A DNA stretch of 7,990 nucleotides from Chthoniobacterales bacterium. GTDB taxonomy: Bacteria > Verrucomicrobiota > Verrucomicrobiia > Chthoniobacterales > UBA10450. The notes under the pieces are model-generated. The model was not told where the DNA came from. It searched no databases and saw nothing but the letters and a program-made list of their open reading frames with translations. This document shows, in pieces, positions 1 through 6,853 of this stretch; the first letter of the stretch is position 1; each line of letters opens with the position of its first letter. Both the position numbers and the translations under genes were made by a program. The stretch covers positions 1 to 7,990 of the forward strand of contig JACDBM010000047.1 of assembly GCA_013694945.1 (NCBI GenBank), written 5' to 3'.

Positions 1-167
1 GCTACTTGTTCTTCAATCGTCGCCTGGCCCGGCCCCGGCATTGAATCCGCGACAACACTAGCAGCAGGTCGCTTCATTATGGCTGCGTCGACCGGGTCCG
101 ATGGTCCAAAACGATCTTTACGGTGAAAGTCGATGGCATTTTCAACAATCGAAATTCTCTGCTGCAA
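1..167 (-). CDS. Unidentified protein, N-terminal part (runs off left edge)
   Basis: This minus-strand frame is open from just after the stop of the methyltransferase at 171-173 to the left edge; the other two minus frames are closed by stops. The translation is protein-like, with stretches such as ISIVENAIDFHRKDRFG and SMPGPGQATIEEQ, and codon choice resembles the neighbours. The start is uncertain. A TTG at 165-167 would leave only a 3-bp gap to the upstream gene, while an ATG at 75-77 is the first ATG in frame; neither has a good Shine-Dalgarno sequence. The frame is the same as that of the upstream methyltransferase, so a read-through or sequencing artefact at the TGA is formally possible. 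I do not recognise the family. Its position makes it a likely further member of the glycan cluster. Confidence 0.4.
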   Translation of the reverse strand, partial: MQQRISIVENAIDFHRKDRFGPSDPVDAAIMKRPAASVVADSMPGPGQATIEEQV

Positions 168-170
168 CAG

Positions 171-905
171 TCACCGTTTTCGAGCGAGGGCGATGAAACT
201 TAAGCCAAATGGTATTGGCACCTTGCCCAACATCTTGCGTTCGAAGGCAAAAATCTTCCGAAGAGCGGAGTTGAGTTTCGGGTTCAGGAGCTTCAGGTCA
301 GTAACACCATTTTGTTCGAAGGCGCCTACGAAGAGGCGCCAAGCGGCCGCCGGCGCGAAGAGAATAGCATTCAAATGGCTCAACAATTCGAGATGGAGCG
401 AAGGCTGTGCGAAGAGCGCCGAAAACTGGCCCCTGGAGTAACGCCGAAAGTGATGGTGGTGCGCGTCTCGCGCGCTCCAGAGCCACATGTGGGCAGGCAC
501 CGTGCAGATTAGGATCCCGCCTCTCTTTAGTAGGCTGGCCGCGACCTCGACGGAAGCATGGTCGCATTTTAGATGCTCCAGGACGTCGAGTAACAGGACG
601 GCATCGTAAGCCCCTCGCTCGAGCGGGACATCTTCCGGGAGGGAACCTAGTTTCGCCGCTACTTTACGGTTAGAGGAAAAGTCTATCGCGTGAGGGGAGC
701 CGTCCAGACCAATCGGATCGTAGTTCTGCGACAGACGCTGTAGCATCATTCCGCAGCCACAACCCAAGTCTGCGACCTTTTGCCGCTCCCCGTTTTGTGG
801 CGGCAAATAGCGCCGGAGTAGATCGAGGACAATCTGATGCCTTGCCGCAAACCACCAGTGCTCTTTCTCCATGACGAAGATCTCAGCGTAGAGTTCCTCT
901 CGCAT
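171..905 (-). CDS. Class I SAM-dependent methyltransferase (glycan-cluster type)
   Basis: A 244-residue soluble protein starting at ATG 903-905. The N-terminal segment EKEHWWFAARHQIVLDLL (residues 13-30) is typical of methyltransferases found beside glycosyltransferases. Motif I, the SAM-binding loop, is VADLGCGCGMML (44-55), followed by GLDGS (66-70) for the acidic ribose-binding position. DAVLLLDVLEHL (101-112) is the motif IV region and LKRGGILICTVPAH (126-139) the post-motif strand. A His-rich patch, HHHHFRRYSR (149-158), matches the 'H.RRY' element of this subfamily, and the C-terminus ends with an ALARK-like tail. Length is normal for the family. The acceptor cannot be read from sequence; a sugar or glycolipid hydroxyl is likely from context. 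It lies 129 bp after the lipoprotein gene. The ribosome binding site is weak. Confidence 0.85.
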   Translation of the reverse strand: MREELYAEIFVMEKEHWWFAARHQIVLDLLRRYLPPQNGERQKVADLGCGCGMMLQRLSQNYDPIGLDGSPHAIDFSSNRKVAAKLGSLPEDVPLERGAYDAVLLLDVLEHLKCDHASVEVAASLLKRGGILICTVPAHMWLWSARDAHHHHFRRYSRGQFSALFAQPSLHLELLSHLNAILFAPAAAWRLFVGAFEQNGVTDLKLLNPKLNSALRKIFAFERKMLGKVPIPFGLSFIALARKR

Positions 906-1034
906 GATTAGGCTCTGCTCATTCCGCCATCACATTCAAAAAAACGTGTTAAGATTTATATGGGTCCGGAACTAAATGCTTCTCTGTAACAAACGGGCCG
1001 CATCGTTCGCTCTCGCCAGCACCCCCCTCAATAC

Positions 1035-1505
1035 TCATTCGTCCCGCACCACTTCGACCTTGGAGAGAAGACGAGATGGGCGCCCTCCGGAATAGAGACG
1101 GAACTCGTAGAGAGAGTCGAATCCAATCCATGGGACTTCAATTGAACCGCTCCCCCCTTCCGTCAGCCGGACTTCCGGAGAACGGTTTACTTTTACGCAA
1201 ACTTGCGCTGTTGAGACCCCCCCTGAATTCCAAGTAATGACCGTAGTGCCTAAAGCCTCCTCCGGTAGGCCGGCTGGAACGGGGTTAGGGGAAGCGGCAA
1301 GCCAGGGATAATCTCGCCTGGCATCAGAGGCAGCCGAGGAGGGATCTTTCGGATGATGACAGGCTCCAAAATTTGCATAAGCCACGACCACTGCACAGGC
1401 GAGGATCTTGCCGCGCCTCGACAGCAGCATTGAGCCTGAAGCACGAAGGACGCTCATCTCGAGTGCGCCAGCCGTCTTTGCGCCGACTGATTTTTGCCAA
1501 AACAA
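1035..1505 (-). CDS. Small predicted exported lipoprotein with a domain shared with the upstream methyltransferase
   Basis: The longest reading is 156 residues from a TTG at 1503-1505, but in-frame ATGs at 1455-1457 (residue 17) and 1428-1430 (residue 26) are better candidates. From Met26 the protein begins with a classic export signal: a basic SRRGK, a hydrophobic ILACAVVVAYANFGA, then Cys49. FGAC resembles a lipobox, although Phe at -3 is not ideal. After a short linker comes an ~85-residue domain (69-155) with LAASPNPVPAG, GTTVITW, PWIG and YEFRLY. This domain aligns with residues 15-97 of the protein encoded at 1524-2843, with Trp92, Val102, Val104, Gly120-Ser121, Trp126, Tyr133, Phe135-Arg136-Leu137 and Pro143 conserved. 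It is probably a small beta-sandwich of unknown function, placed outside the cytoplasm. No catalytic motif is visible. The gene follows the methyltransferase by 18 bp (TTG start) or up to 93 bp (ATG at 1430), in the same reading frame. Confidence 0.7.
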   Translation of the reverse strand: MFWQKSVGAKTAGALEMSVLRASGSMLLSRRGKILACAVVVAYANFGACHHPKDPSSAASDARRDYPWLAASPNPVPAGLPEEALGTTVITWNSGGVSTAQVCVKVNRSPEVRLTEGGSGSIEVPWIGFDSLYEFRLYSGGRPSRLLSKVEVVRDE

Positions 1506-1523
1506 CCTGTCATATCCGACTCG

Positions 1524-2843
1524 TTAGGTTCGTTTAATCCCGTCGGCACTCTTCATCGACCCTCTCGCACGTTCCTTTCCCGCTCCGGCTTTCCTTCGCA
1601 TCCAGAAGCTTGCGCCACCCCACCACGGAGATCGCGGAAAGGTGGCTTTGAGATTCTCGAGGTATCTGGAAACGAGATAGCTGTTGCACAGCAAAACTTC
1701 GAAGTCCGAATTGAATGCGAGAAAAGCCTGGAGCAGATATTGCTCGGTCCAAAAACGCAGCTCGTTCTTCACCCACTCGCTTCGATACTCGAAGGGAAAC
1801 GAAATATCATGCACGTGAACAATTACACCAGGATTCAAGCGAGGAATTACCTCCAAAAACAGGTAGTTGACGTCTCCACCTATTTTCACCGTGTGCGAAC
1901 TATCAATGAACAGAATATCGCCGACCGTTAGTTGTGAAAATAAGTCTAACTCTACTTCCTCTACTTTTTTTCGAACAAGCGAGCCTAGGTGCGGAAGACC
2001 GGCGACGAGGAGATCGGGTGGATAAGGCTCAATACAGGTCAATGAGCCCGTGCCGTTTCTCGCGATCGCCTGAGTAAAAATTAGCGAAGAATAACCGCTT
2101 CCCACTTCAATAATAAGCTGCGGCTGATAGTGCCGGACGATGCAATAGGCTACAAGGGCGTCCATCCCGGCGAACAACTCGTTTCCGAGATGAAAGTGAT
2201 CGGTCCTGCCGCAGCTTTTTAATGGAATTTGGTCATATTCTTTTCGGAATTGCGGGAACACATTTCGGATTAACTCAAGCTGGACAGAATCGTTCATATC
2301 GACTCCGACAAGCTCACTGGCCCGCTTAAAAATCTGCTCGTCTAACGTTTGTATTTCCGGGATTGGTTGATAGAAATGCACCGGGGTGACATGAAAGCCA
2401 TGCCCTTCCCACTGGCGAAAGAACCACCGAAAGTCCGCATGATTGATGCAGGCCGGAATTATTTTCGCCACCAGATGAGCTAGCTGGTGCACATTCTCTT
2501 TCACCGGAAAATTTTCGTCTAGGAGATGATCAAAAGCTGGGTGTCCAGGATCTTCGGCGCGAGTGACAATGATTTCATCCAAGACTCGCCTGGGCTCGGA
2601 CGACGTAAATAGCCGGAACAAATATGCTGCTCCCGACTGCACCCAATCGATGTCTACCGATCCGTTCAGACCTCGACAAACCAATTGCTCGCCACCTTCC
2701 GGGCTGCGGACGTATACCTCACCTCCAAAAGGATCAGTGGTCTCCCAGATGATTGTTGTTCCGGGGGCGGCGGCCGGTATCGGATTTGGAGCCGCAGCGA
2801 TTTTGCCAATAGCAGCGCCATTCGTTAACCCTTGGTCCATCAC
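1524..2843 (-). CDS. Class I SAM-dependent methyltransferase with extra N-terminal beta-type domain
   Basis: A 439-residue protein. GTG at 2841-2843 or the adjacent ATG at 2838-2840 can start it; the upstream gene ends 31 bp away. Residues 15-97 form an accessory domain (AAAPNPIPAAAPGTTIIW, Trp67, YLFRLF at 74-79) shared with the neighbouring lipoprotein. The catalytic part occupies about 210-395. It has LIIEVGSGYSS (243-253) as SAM-binding motif I, CIEPYP (270-275) at motif II, and ILFIDSSHTVKIGGDV (310-325) as the motif IV segment. GVIVHVHDISFPFEY (339-353) follows, with a His/Asp cluster at H343, H345 and D346 that could act as acid/base or metal ligands. This resembles the Methyltransf_24-like group common beside glycosyltransferases. 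Residues 98-210 are an additional helical region without a recognised motif. No signal peptide is seen, so it is cytoplasmic. A glycan acceptor is inferred from context only. Confidence 0.87.
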   Translation of the reverse strand: MMDQGLTNGAAIGKIAAAPNPIPAAAPGTTIIWETTDPFGGEVYVRSPEGGEQLVCRGLNGSVDIDWVQSGAAYLFRLFTSSEPRRVLDEIIVTRAEDPGHPAFDHLLDENFPVKENVHQLAHLVAKIIPACINHADFRWFFRQWEGHGFHVTPVHFYQPIPEIQTLDEQIFKRASELVGVDMNDSVQLELIRNVFPQFRKEYDQIPLKSCGRTDHFHLGNELFAGMDALVAYCIVRHYQPQLIIEVGSGYSSLIFTQAIARNGTGSLTCIEPYPPDLLVAGLPHLGSLVRKKVEEVELDLFSQLTVGDILFIDSSHTVKIGGDVNYLFLEVIPRLNPGVIVHVHDISFPFEYRSEWVKNELRFWTEQYLLQAFLAFNSDFEVLLCNSYLVSRYLENLKATFPRSPWWGGASFWMRRKAGAGKERARGSMKSADGIKRT

Positions 2844-2874
2844 GCTTCAGTGGGATTTTGGCTCCGAGCGCGAA

Positions 2875-5800
2875 TCACCGGCCTTTGGTTCCGCTCATGG
2901 GAAGTGAGGCGTCAAATACACCGAGATGTTCCTTGCTGAACAAGCGTTTCAGTCGCTCGCGCGCCGCATTCACCGAATAAAATGTTTTCGTTTTTTCAAT
3001 CGCGTTTTGCGAAAGCCGGTTCCAGAGCTGTTCAGATTCGTAAACCTCCACGAGGGCGCCGGCGAATGCTGCCGGGTCATCCGCGATCATCACGTCTTCT
3101 CGGTCTTTCAGAGCCATTCCTTCAACGGCCATCGACGTCGCGACGACCGGCACCCCGAAGCTCATACTCTGGTTGATTTTTCCCTTCACTCCGGCACCCC
3201 ATCGTAATGGCGCGATCGATAGTCTGACACTCTCGAAGTACATTCGAACGTCGGGCTGCAACCCCGTGATGATCACGTTTTCGCTTGCTAATCCGACGAC
3301 GGACGGAGGTGCCTTATCTCCGATGATGTAAAACTTTGCGCGGGTAAGCCGATCGTGCAGCAATGGGTAGATCTCCTGCACGAAATAAATAACCGCGTCG
3401 ACATTCGGCGTGTGCTGAAAGCTGCCGATGAAAAGCCAGTTGCGGCGCAATGAGAAAGGCGTCGCGGAACCGGGCACCTCGACGATGTTCGTGACGACTT
3501 CAATCTTCTTTTCTGGCCGATGTTTCTGCAGCAGCTTCTGCTCAAGGTCGCTTACGACCCACGTCTCGTCAGCTTGGTCGACGAGTGCATATTCCCGCTC
3601 CTTTTTTTCTCTTGCCCTGAGTTGGACTACCGGATCCTGCGTTAATCTGGCTTCCCGGCTATCGCGCAGGAAATGCAGGTCAACTGTGTCGAAGACGATC
3701 CAGCTCTTCGGCGCGTGGAGTCGAACTCCGGCAATATGTTTGTGCGCAAAGTCGCACCGGCTGAGGAGAACGACATCGTATTCGCCACCATGTTCGCGCA
3801 GATAGTCACCTACACTCTGAATGTACGGGTGGCAGACAACTTTGATGCCGCGTCCCCTGAGGTCACTGGAGTAGGGCAGAGTGTCGGCGAGATCGTCCGG
3901 GATAAATGTGACGCGGTGTCCGAGAGTGTGAAGGATTGTTAGGATCTGAAACATCCGGAGCGATCCGGAATCCTTCTCGGGCATCGGCAGGTGGTGATCG
4001 ATAACCAGAATGCGCTTCTGTCCCGGCTTGGAGCGAAAATGACCTGCCAGATCTCCAGGCGCTGGCTTGGCAGCCAATTCAGCTGCCCAAGTGGCCGCGA
4101 ATGTCATGCGGTTCACTTCCTGATGACGCTTTGCGCCGGTCGAAAGATCGTTGCCGCCGGTCGCTCCCTCGAAATGAATAACTTCGCTTAACGGCTGGTA
4201 TAAGGGCTTGTAACCACACCGCCTCACTTTGAATGACAAATCGGTGTCTTCATAATATCCGGGGGCATACTGCAGCTCGAAACCGCCCACTTTTTCGAAG
4301 AGCGCCTTCGGAATCATGACACACGCGGCAGAACAGTAATCGACCTCGCGCAGAAAGTTGTATTCCGGCTTGCCGGGATCATCAAATTTTCCGTAATTCC
4401 ATCCCGAAGCATCGTTCCAAATGATGCCGCCTGCCTCTTGCAGCCGCCCATCCGGAAAAATTAACTTCGATCCGACGAGACCCGCGCGCGAATCGTCTTG
4501 GAAAGAATCGAGAAGCGTCGAAAGCCACCTTTCAGTGACCGTCGTGTCGTTGTTTAAAAAAACGAGGTATTTCCCACGCGCCTTAGTCGCCCCCCAATTA
4601 CACGATGCGACGAAACCCACGTTGGAAGGGCTGCGTAGATAAACAGCGCCTTCGATGAGTGGGAGTGACTCGACTGTTTCATCTGTAGAGCCGTCGTCGA
4701 CGATGATTACTTCCAATGCTTGCTCATCAAGGTGTTGCTGCAACGAAGCGAGGCAGGCTTGAGTAAAGTGGAACTGGTTGAACACAGGTATTATGACCGA
4801 GACCTCTACCTTCTCGAAAACGGGGAAACGAATTGGCTCCGCTGGAACAACGAGCCCCTCACTTCGTCTCACGACCGGAAGCTTCGGAACGGTCAACGGC
4901 CATCGCTTCAACGCCTGGATCTGATCATCGATGTCGTCCTTCTGCGGATAAGATGCGCGCCATCGCTCGTAAGAAGAGACGATTTTCTCCAGATGGCCGT
5001 ATCCTGCAGATCTGCTATCGCGAGAAAACTTCGCGCGAAGAACCGCCATGGGATTGGCGAATTGCCATCGCCGCGAAGAGCGAAGACGCACCGCCGCCTC
5101 TTCCATTGCGACAAGTAGTCGCGAAAGTTTTTTTGTTGTCGAAAGCTGGTCGCACAACCGTTGTGTCAGCTCCCTCGCATGCCCTTCGTAGCCTGCCAGA
5201 CTGATACTTTTTTCCTGAAGCTGCTCGTGCGTTTGTGCGAAGCGTTCGCGTGCCAATGCTAGATCCTCGGTCGAGCGTTGGAGATGGAGCGAGCGCTCCT
5301 CGAATCGCACCTGCAATCTTTCCAAGGCTTCTCCGCGCTCCTCGAATTGCGCCCGCAAACTTTCAAGGGCTCCTTGGCGCTCTTCAGCGGCCTCTTCGAG
5401 GCGGACCACTTGCTGCGAGAGTTGAGCAATGACTTGGGCGTTTTGCTCCCGCTCATTCCGGAGCTCGGCAATCAGGTTGGAGATGTCTTCAGGGCGGTCG
5501 TATGTCTCGAAAAGATTCCAGATGCCAGCGCTTTCATCCTTATTTTCAAAAATGCCAAACTGCATCGCAGGCAAAGGCGCGTCTGAACAAACAGCGATCG
5601 AATACAGTCCCTTGTAAACGCCATCTGTGAACTCGACTGAATCCAAGCCGCCACGGAATGTGCCGGAACCAACATTTGGAGATGGCAAGTCAGGAGCGAT
5701 CCACGAACCGACGACTGGACGCTGTTTGCCGATAAGGCATTCCTTGAAGTTCGACATGAGGAGTTTTGCGAAATCCCGGTGGTAAAGTTCCGATTGATGA

Positions 5801-6270
5801 AAAGGATTTTTAGCTCCGTTGACACCGCTGTACTCTTCTTTATCCGGGCTGGAGATAATTAGGAGGCCGCCGGGGATTAGCACTCGTTTGATCTCATTCA
5901 GGAATTGCTCTTGTTCCTGAACGTGCTCAATGGTCTCAAAACTTACGACCAGATCGACACTCCTGCTTTCCAACGGAAGCTCCTCGCACGAGCCCACGAG
6001 GAACTTGAGATTCTGGCGGCGATATTTTCTGTTTGCGTGCTCAATCGTGGGTTGATCAAGGTCAATTCCGACGACCGTAGAAGCAGTGCGGGCAAGCAGA
6101 TTCGCGCCATACCCTTCACCGCAAGCGACGTCCACGGCCCTTTTGCCCACCGCCAGCCTGGTGGCGATCGCGTAGCGATGCACGTGTTCGTAGATCAATT
6201 GCCGTCCACAACCAGCGACCAGTCGTTCGCCCGTCCAAGGCAAGTCAGCGGAGATGAGATTACGCTTCAT
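2875..6270 (-). CDS. Multidomain methyltransferase / coiled-coil / GT2 / GT4-like glycosyltransferase fusion
   Basis: A 1131-residue single chain starting at ATG 6268-6270. Residues 1-230 are a class I methyltransferase: VDVACGEGYGANLL (46-59), VGIDL (67-71), VDLVVSFETIEHV (105-117), LIPGGLLIISSPDK (131-144). Residues about 261-400 are a charged coiled coil with a 14-residue internal repeat, ending in SSRRWQFANPMAVLR (398-412), a linker often seen before fused glycosyltransferases. Residues 488-710 are a GT2 (GT-A) domain: VSVIIPVFNQ (490-499), VIIVDDGSTDE (521-531), LNND (572-575) at the metal-binding DxD position, and YYEDTDLSFKVRRCGY (672-687). Residues 752-1112 are a GT4-type GT-B domain: ILVIDHHLPMPEKDSGSLRM (754-773), WLFIGSFQHTPNVDA (945-959), and PLRWGAGVKGK with FGVPVVAT (1021-1045) at the nucleotide-sugar site. 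No membrane segment is evident. It likely adds at least two sugars and methylates a sugar of a surface glycan; donors and acceptors cannot be read. All three catalytic signatures look intact. Confidence 0.92.
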   Translation of the reverse strand: MKRNLISADLPWTGERLVAGCGRQLIYEHVHRYAIATRLAVGKRAVDVACGEGYGANLLARTASTVVGIDLDQPTIEHANRKYRRQNLKFLVGSCEELPLESRSVDLVVSFETIEHVQEQEQFLNEIKRVLIPGGLLIISSPDKEEYSGVNGAKNPFHQSELYHRDFAKLLMSNFKECLIGKQRPVVGSWIAPDLPSPNVGSGTFRGGLDSVEFTDGVYKGLYSIAVCSDAPLPAMQFGIFENKDESAGIWNLFETYDRPEDISNLIAELRNEREQNAQVIAQLSQQVVRLEEAAEERQGALESLRAQFEERGEALERLQVRFEERSLHLQRSTEDLALARERFAQTHEQLQEKSISLAGYEGHARELTQRLCDQLSTTKKLSRLLVAMEEAAVRLRSSRRWQFANPMAVLRAKFSRDSRSAGYGHLEKIVSSYERWRASYPQKDDIDDQIQALKRWPLTVPKLPVVRRSEGLVVPAEPIRFPVFEKVEVSVIIPVFNQFHFTQACLASLQQHLDEQALEVIIVDDGSTDETVESLPLIEGAVYLRSPSNVGFVASCNWGATKARGKYLVFLNNDTTVTERWLSTLLDSFQDDSRAGLVGSKLIFPDGRLQEAGGIIWNDASGWNYGKFDDPGKPEYNFLREVDYCSAACVMIPKALFEKVGGFELQYAPGYYEDTDLSFKVRRCGYKPLYQPLSEVIHFEGATGGNDLSTGAKRHQEVNRMTFAATWAAELAAKPAPGDLAGHFRSKPGQKRILVIDHHLPMPEKDSGSLRMFQILTILHTLGHRVTFIPDDLADTLPYSSDLRGRGIKVVCHPYIQSVGDYLREHGGEYDVVLLSRCDFAHKHIAGVRLHAPKSWIVFDTVDLHFLRDSREARLTQDPVVQLRAREKKEREYALVDQADETWVVSDLEQKLLQKHRPEKKIEVVTNIVEVPGSATPFSLRRNWLFIGSFQHTPNVDAVIYFVQEIYPLLHDRLTRAKFYIIGDKAPPSVVGLASENVIITGLQPDVRMYFESVRLSIAPLRWGAGVKGKINQSMSFGVPVVATSMAVEGMALKDREDVMIADDPAAFAGALVEVYESEQLWNRLSQNAIEKTKTFYSVNAARERLKRLFSKEHLGVFDASLPMSGTKGR
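5260..5385 (-). repeat. 42-bp in-frame tandem repeat in the coiled-coil region of the fusion protein
   Basis: Three successive 42-bp units encode 14-residue blocks beginning EER at residues 296, 310 and 324, with hydrophobic residues (Leu, Phe) in register. On the plus strand the shared segment gcgctcctcgaat recurs at 5293 and 5335, and a diverged gcgctctt occurs at 5377, exactly 42 bp apart each time. The first two units are most alike and the third has drifted. Fourteen residues is two heptads, so gain or loss of a unit would lengthen or shorten the coiled coil without breaking its register. Confidence 0.75.
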
Positions 6271-6601
6271 GCGTGGCTGCGCAGTCCGTCAGCGGAAAGG
6301 TATTTCGGATCGTCAGGTAAAAATATTCGGCGGTTCTTCCGTATACCGCGTCGCCGCTTGCGTAAAGACAGAACGATGAGAGAGGCTCCCTGCCTTCAAA
6401 CAGCCGATCGATAATGTCGCTGCCAGCAGTTACAGCACGCGAGTGATTCGAACCGGCATGCGCAATCGTTGCGCGTTTTGCTCGCAACGTACCGATGCGG
6501 AAGCATGCTTGAAGGCGTGACATGGTTTTGAGGATCAGGCTAAGAGCGTCAGCTTCCGAGAAGCCGATCGAACTCCCCTCAGCACACCGTATCGCTCGCA
6601 A
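6260..6601 (-). CDS. Possible small unidentified protein overlapping the fusion gene
   Basis: An open frame of up to 113 codons from a TTG at 6599-6601, or 87 from the ATG at 6521-6523. It ends at a TAA inside the first codons of the fusion gene (11-bp overlap). Codon choice is unremarkable, and the C-terminal half (for example SDIIDRLFEGREP and AEYFYLTIRN) reads like protein. There is no Shine-Dalgarno sequence, and I recognise no motif, signal or membrane segment. It could be a real translationally coupled gene, the remnant of a longer gene, or simply a chance open frame in the ~580-bp space between the regulator and the fusion gene. The rest of that space (6602-6853) shows only a 77-codon Arg-rich minus-strand frame I do not trust. 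Confidence 0.28.
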   Translation of the reverse strand: MRAIRCAEGSSIGFSEADALSLILKTMSRLQACFRIGTLRAKRATIAHAGSNHSRAVTAGSDIIDRLFEGREPLSSFCLYASGDAVYGRTAEYFYLTIRNTFPLTDCAATHEA

Positions 6602-6803
6602 GTCCGCCCTTCTATCTGAACGATTGCGGTGGTGCCCGCGACGTAATGAATTATCGCCGTTGTTGCAGAGCGTCCGCGGATCTCGACCGCATGCTTCTCA
6701 TTACGAAGAGCCCTTCCATGGCGTGACCGCCAACGAAGTGCGCTGTCTTCCGCTACGCTGCGGAGCAATTAGTTTGTGCGCACTGTCGCGCGTTGTGGAG
6801 CGT

Positions 6804-6824
6804 CGGCTTACCCTAGGGTTGCCG
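6804..6824. other. Inverted repeat downstream of the Crp/Fnr-type gene
   Basis: A perfect 10-bp palindrome, accctagggt (6810-6819), is framed by cggc (6804-6807) and gccg (6821-6824), giving a possible hairpin with a small asymmetric internal loop. It lies 30-50 bp past the stop of the regulator gene. No T-run follows on the minus strand, so a classical intrinsic terminator for that gene is not supported; on the plus strand only a short tttt follows at 6828-6831. It may be an RNA-stabilising hairpin, a protein site, or chance. Confidence 0.3.
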
Positions 6825-6853
6825 CACTTTTCTCCCGGAGGAGGGCCGGCTCT

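Noticed and set aside
906..1034. Possible promoter (tataaa on the minus strand near 955-960) before the third methyltransferase
   Set aside because: No -35 element at a proper distance; the only ttgtta-like hexamer is about 26 bp away. Not supported as a promoter.
1494..1931. Plus-strand open frame of 145 codons
   Set aside because: It lies antisense to the second methyltransferase, whose motifs are clear; no family resemblance.
5905..6414. Plus-strand open frame of 169 codons
   Set aside because: Antisense to the methyltransferase domain of the fusion gene, which shows intact SAM motifs; composition fits a shadow frame.
6445..6454. gattcgaacc, the complement of a tRNA T-loop core (ggttcgaatc), on the minus strand
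   Set aside because: The flanking five bases on each side (gccgg and cactc on the minus strand) do not pair as a T stem, and no acceptor stem or anticodon arm is visible. Chance match, so neither a tRNA nor an attachment site is called.
6535..6768. Minus-strand frame of 77 codons from a TTG
   Set aside because: No ATG start, no ribosome binding site, Arg-rich translation, and it overlaps the other low-confidence frame at 6260-6601; kept only as a note.
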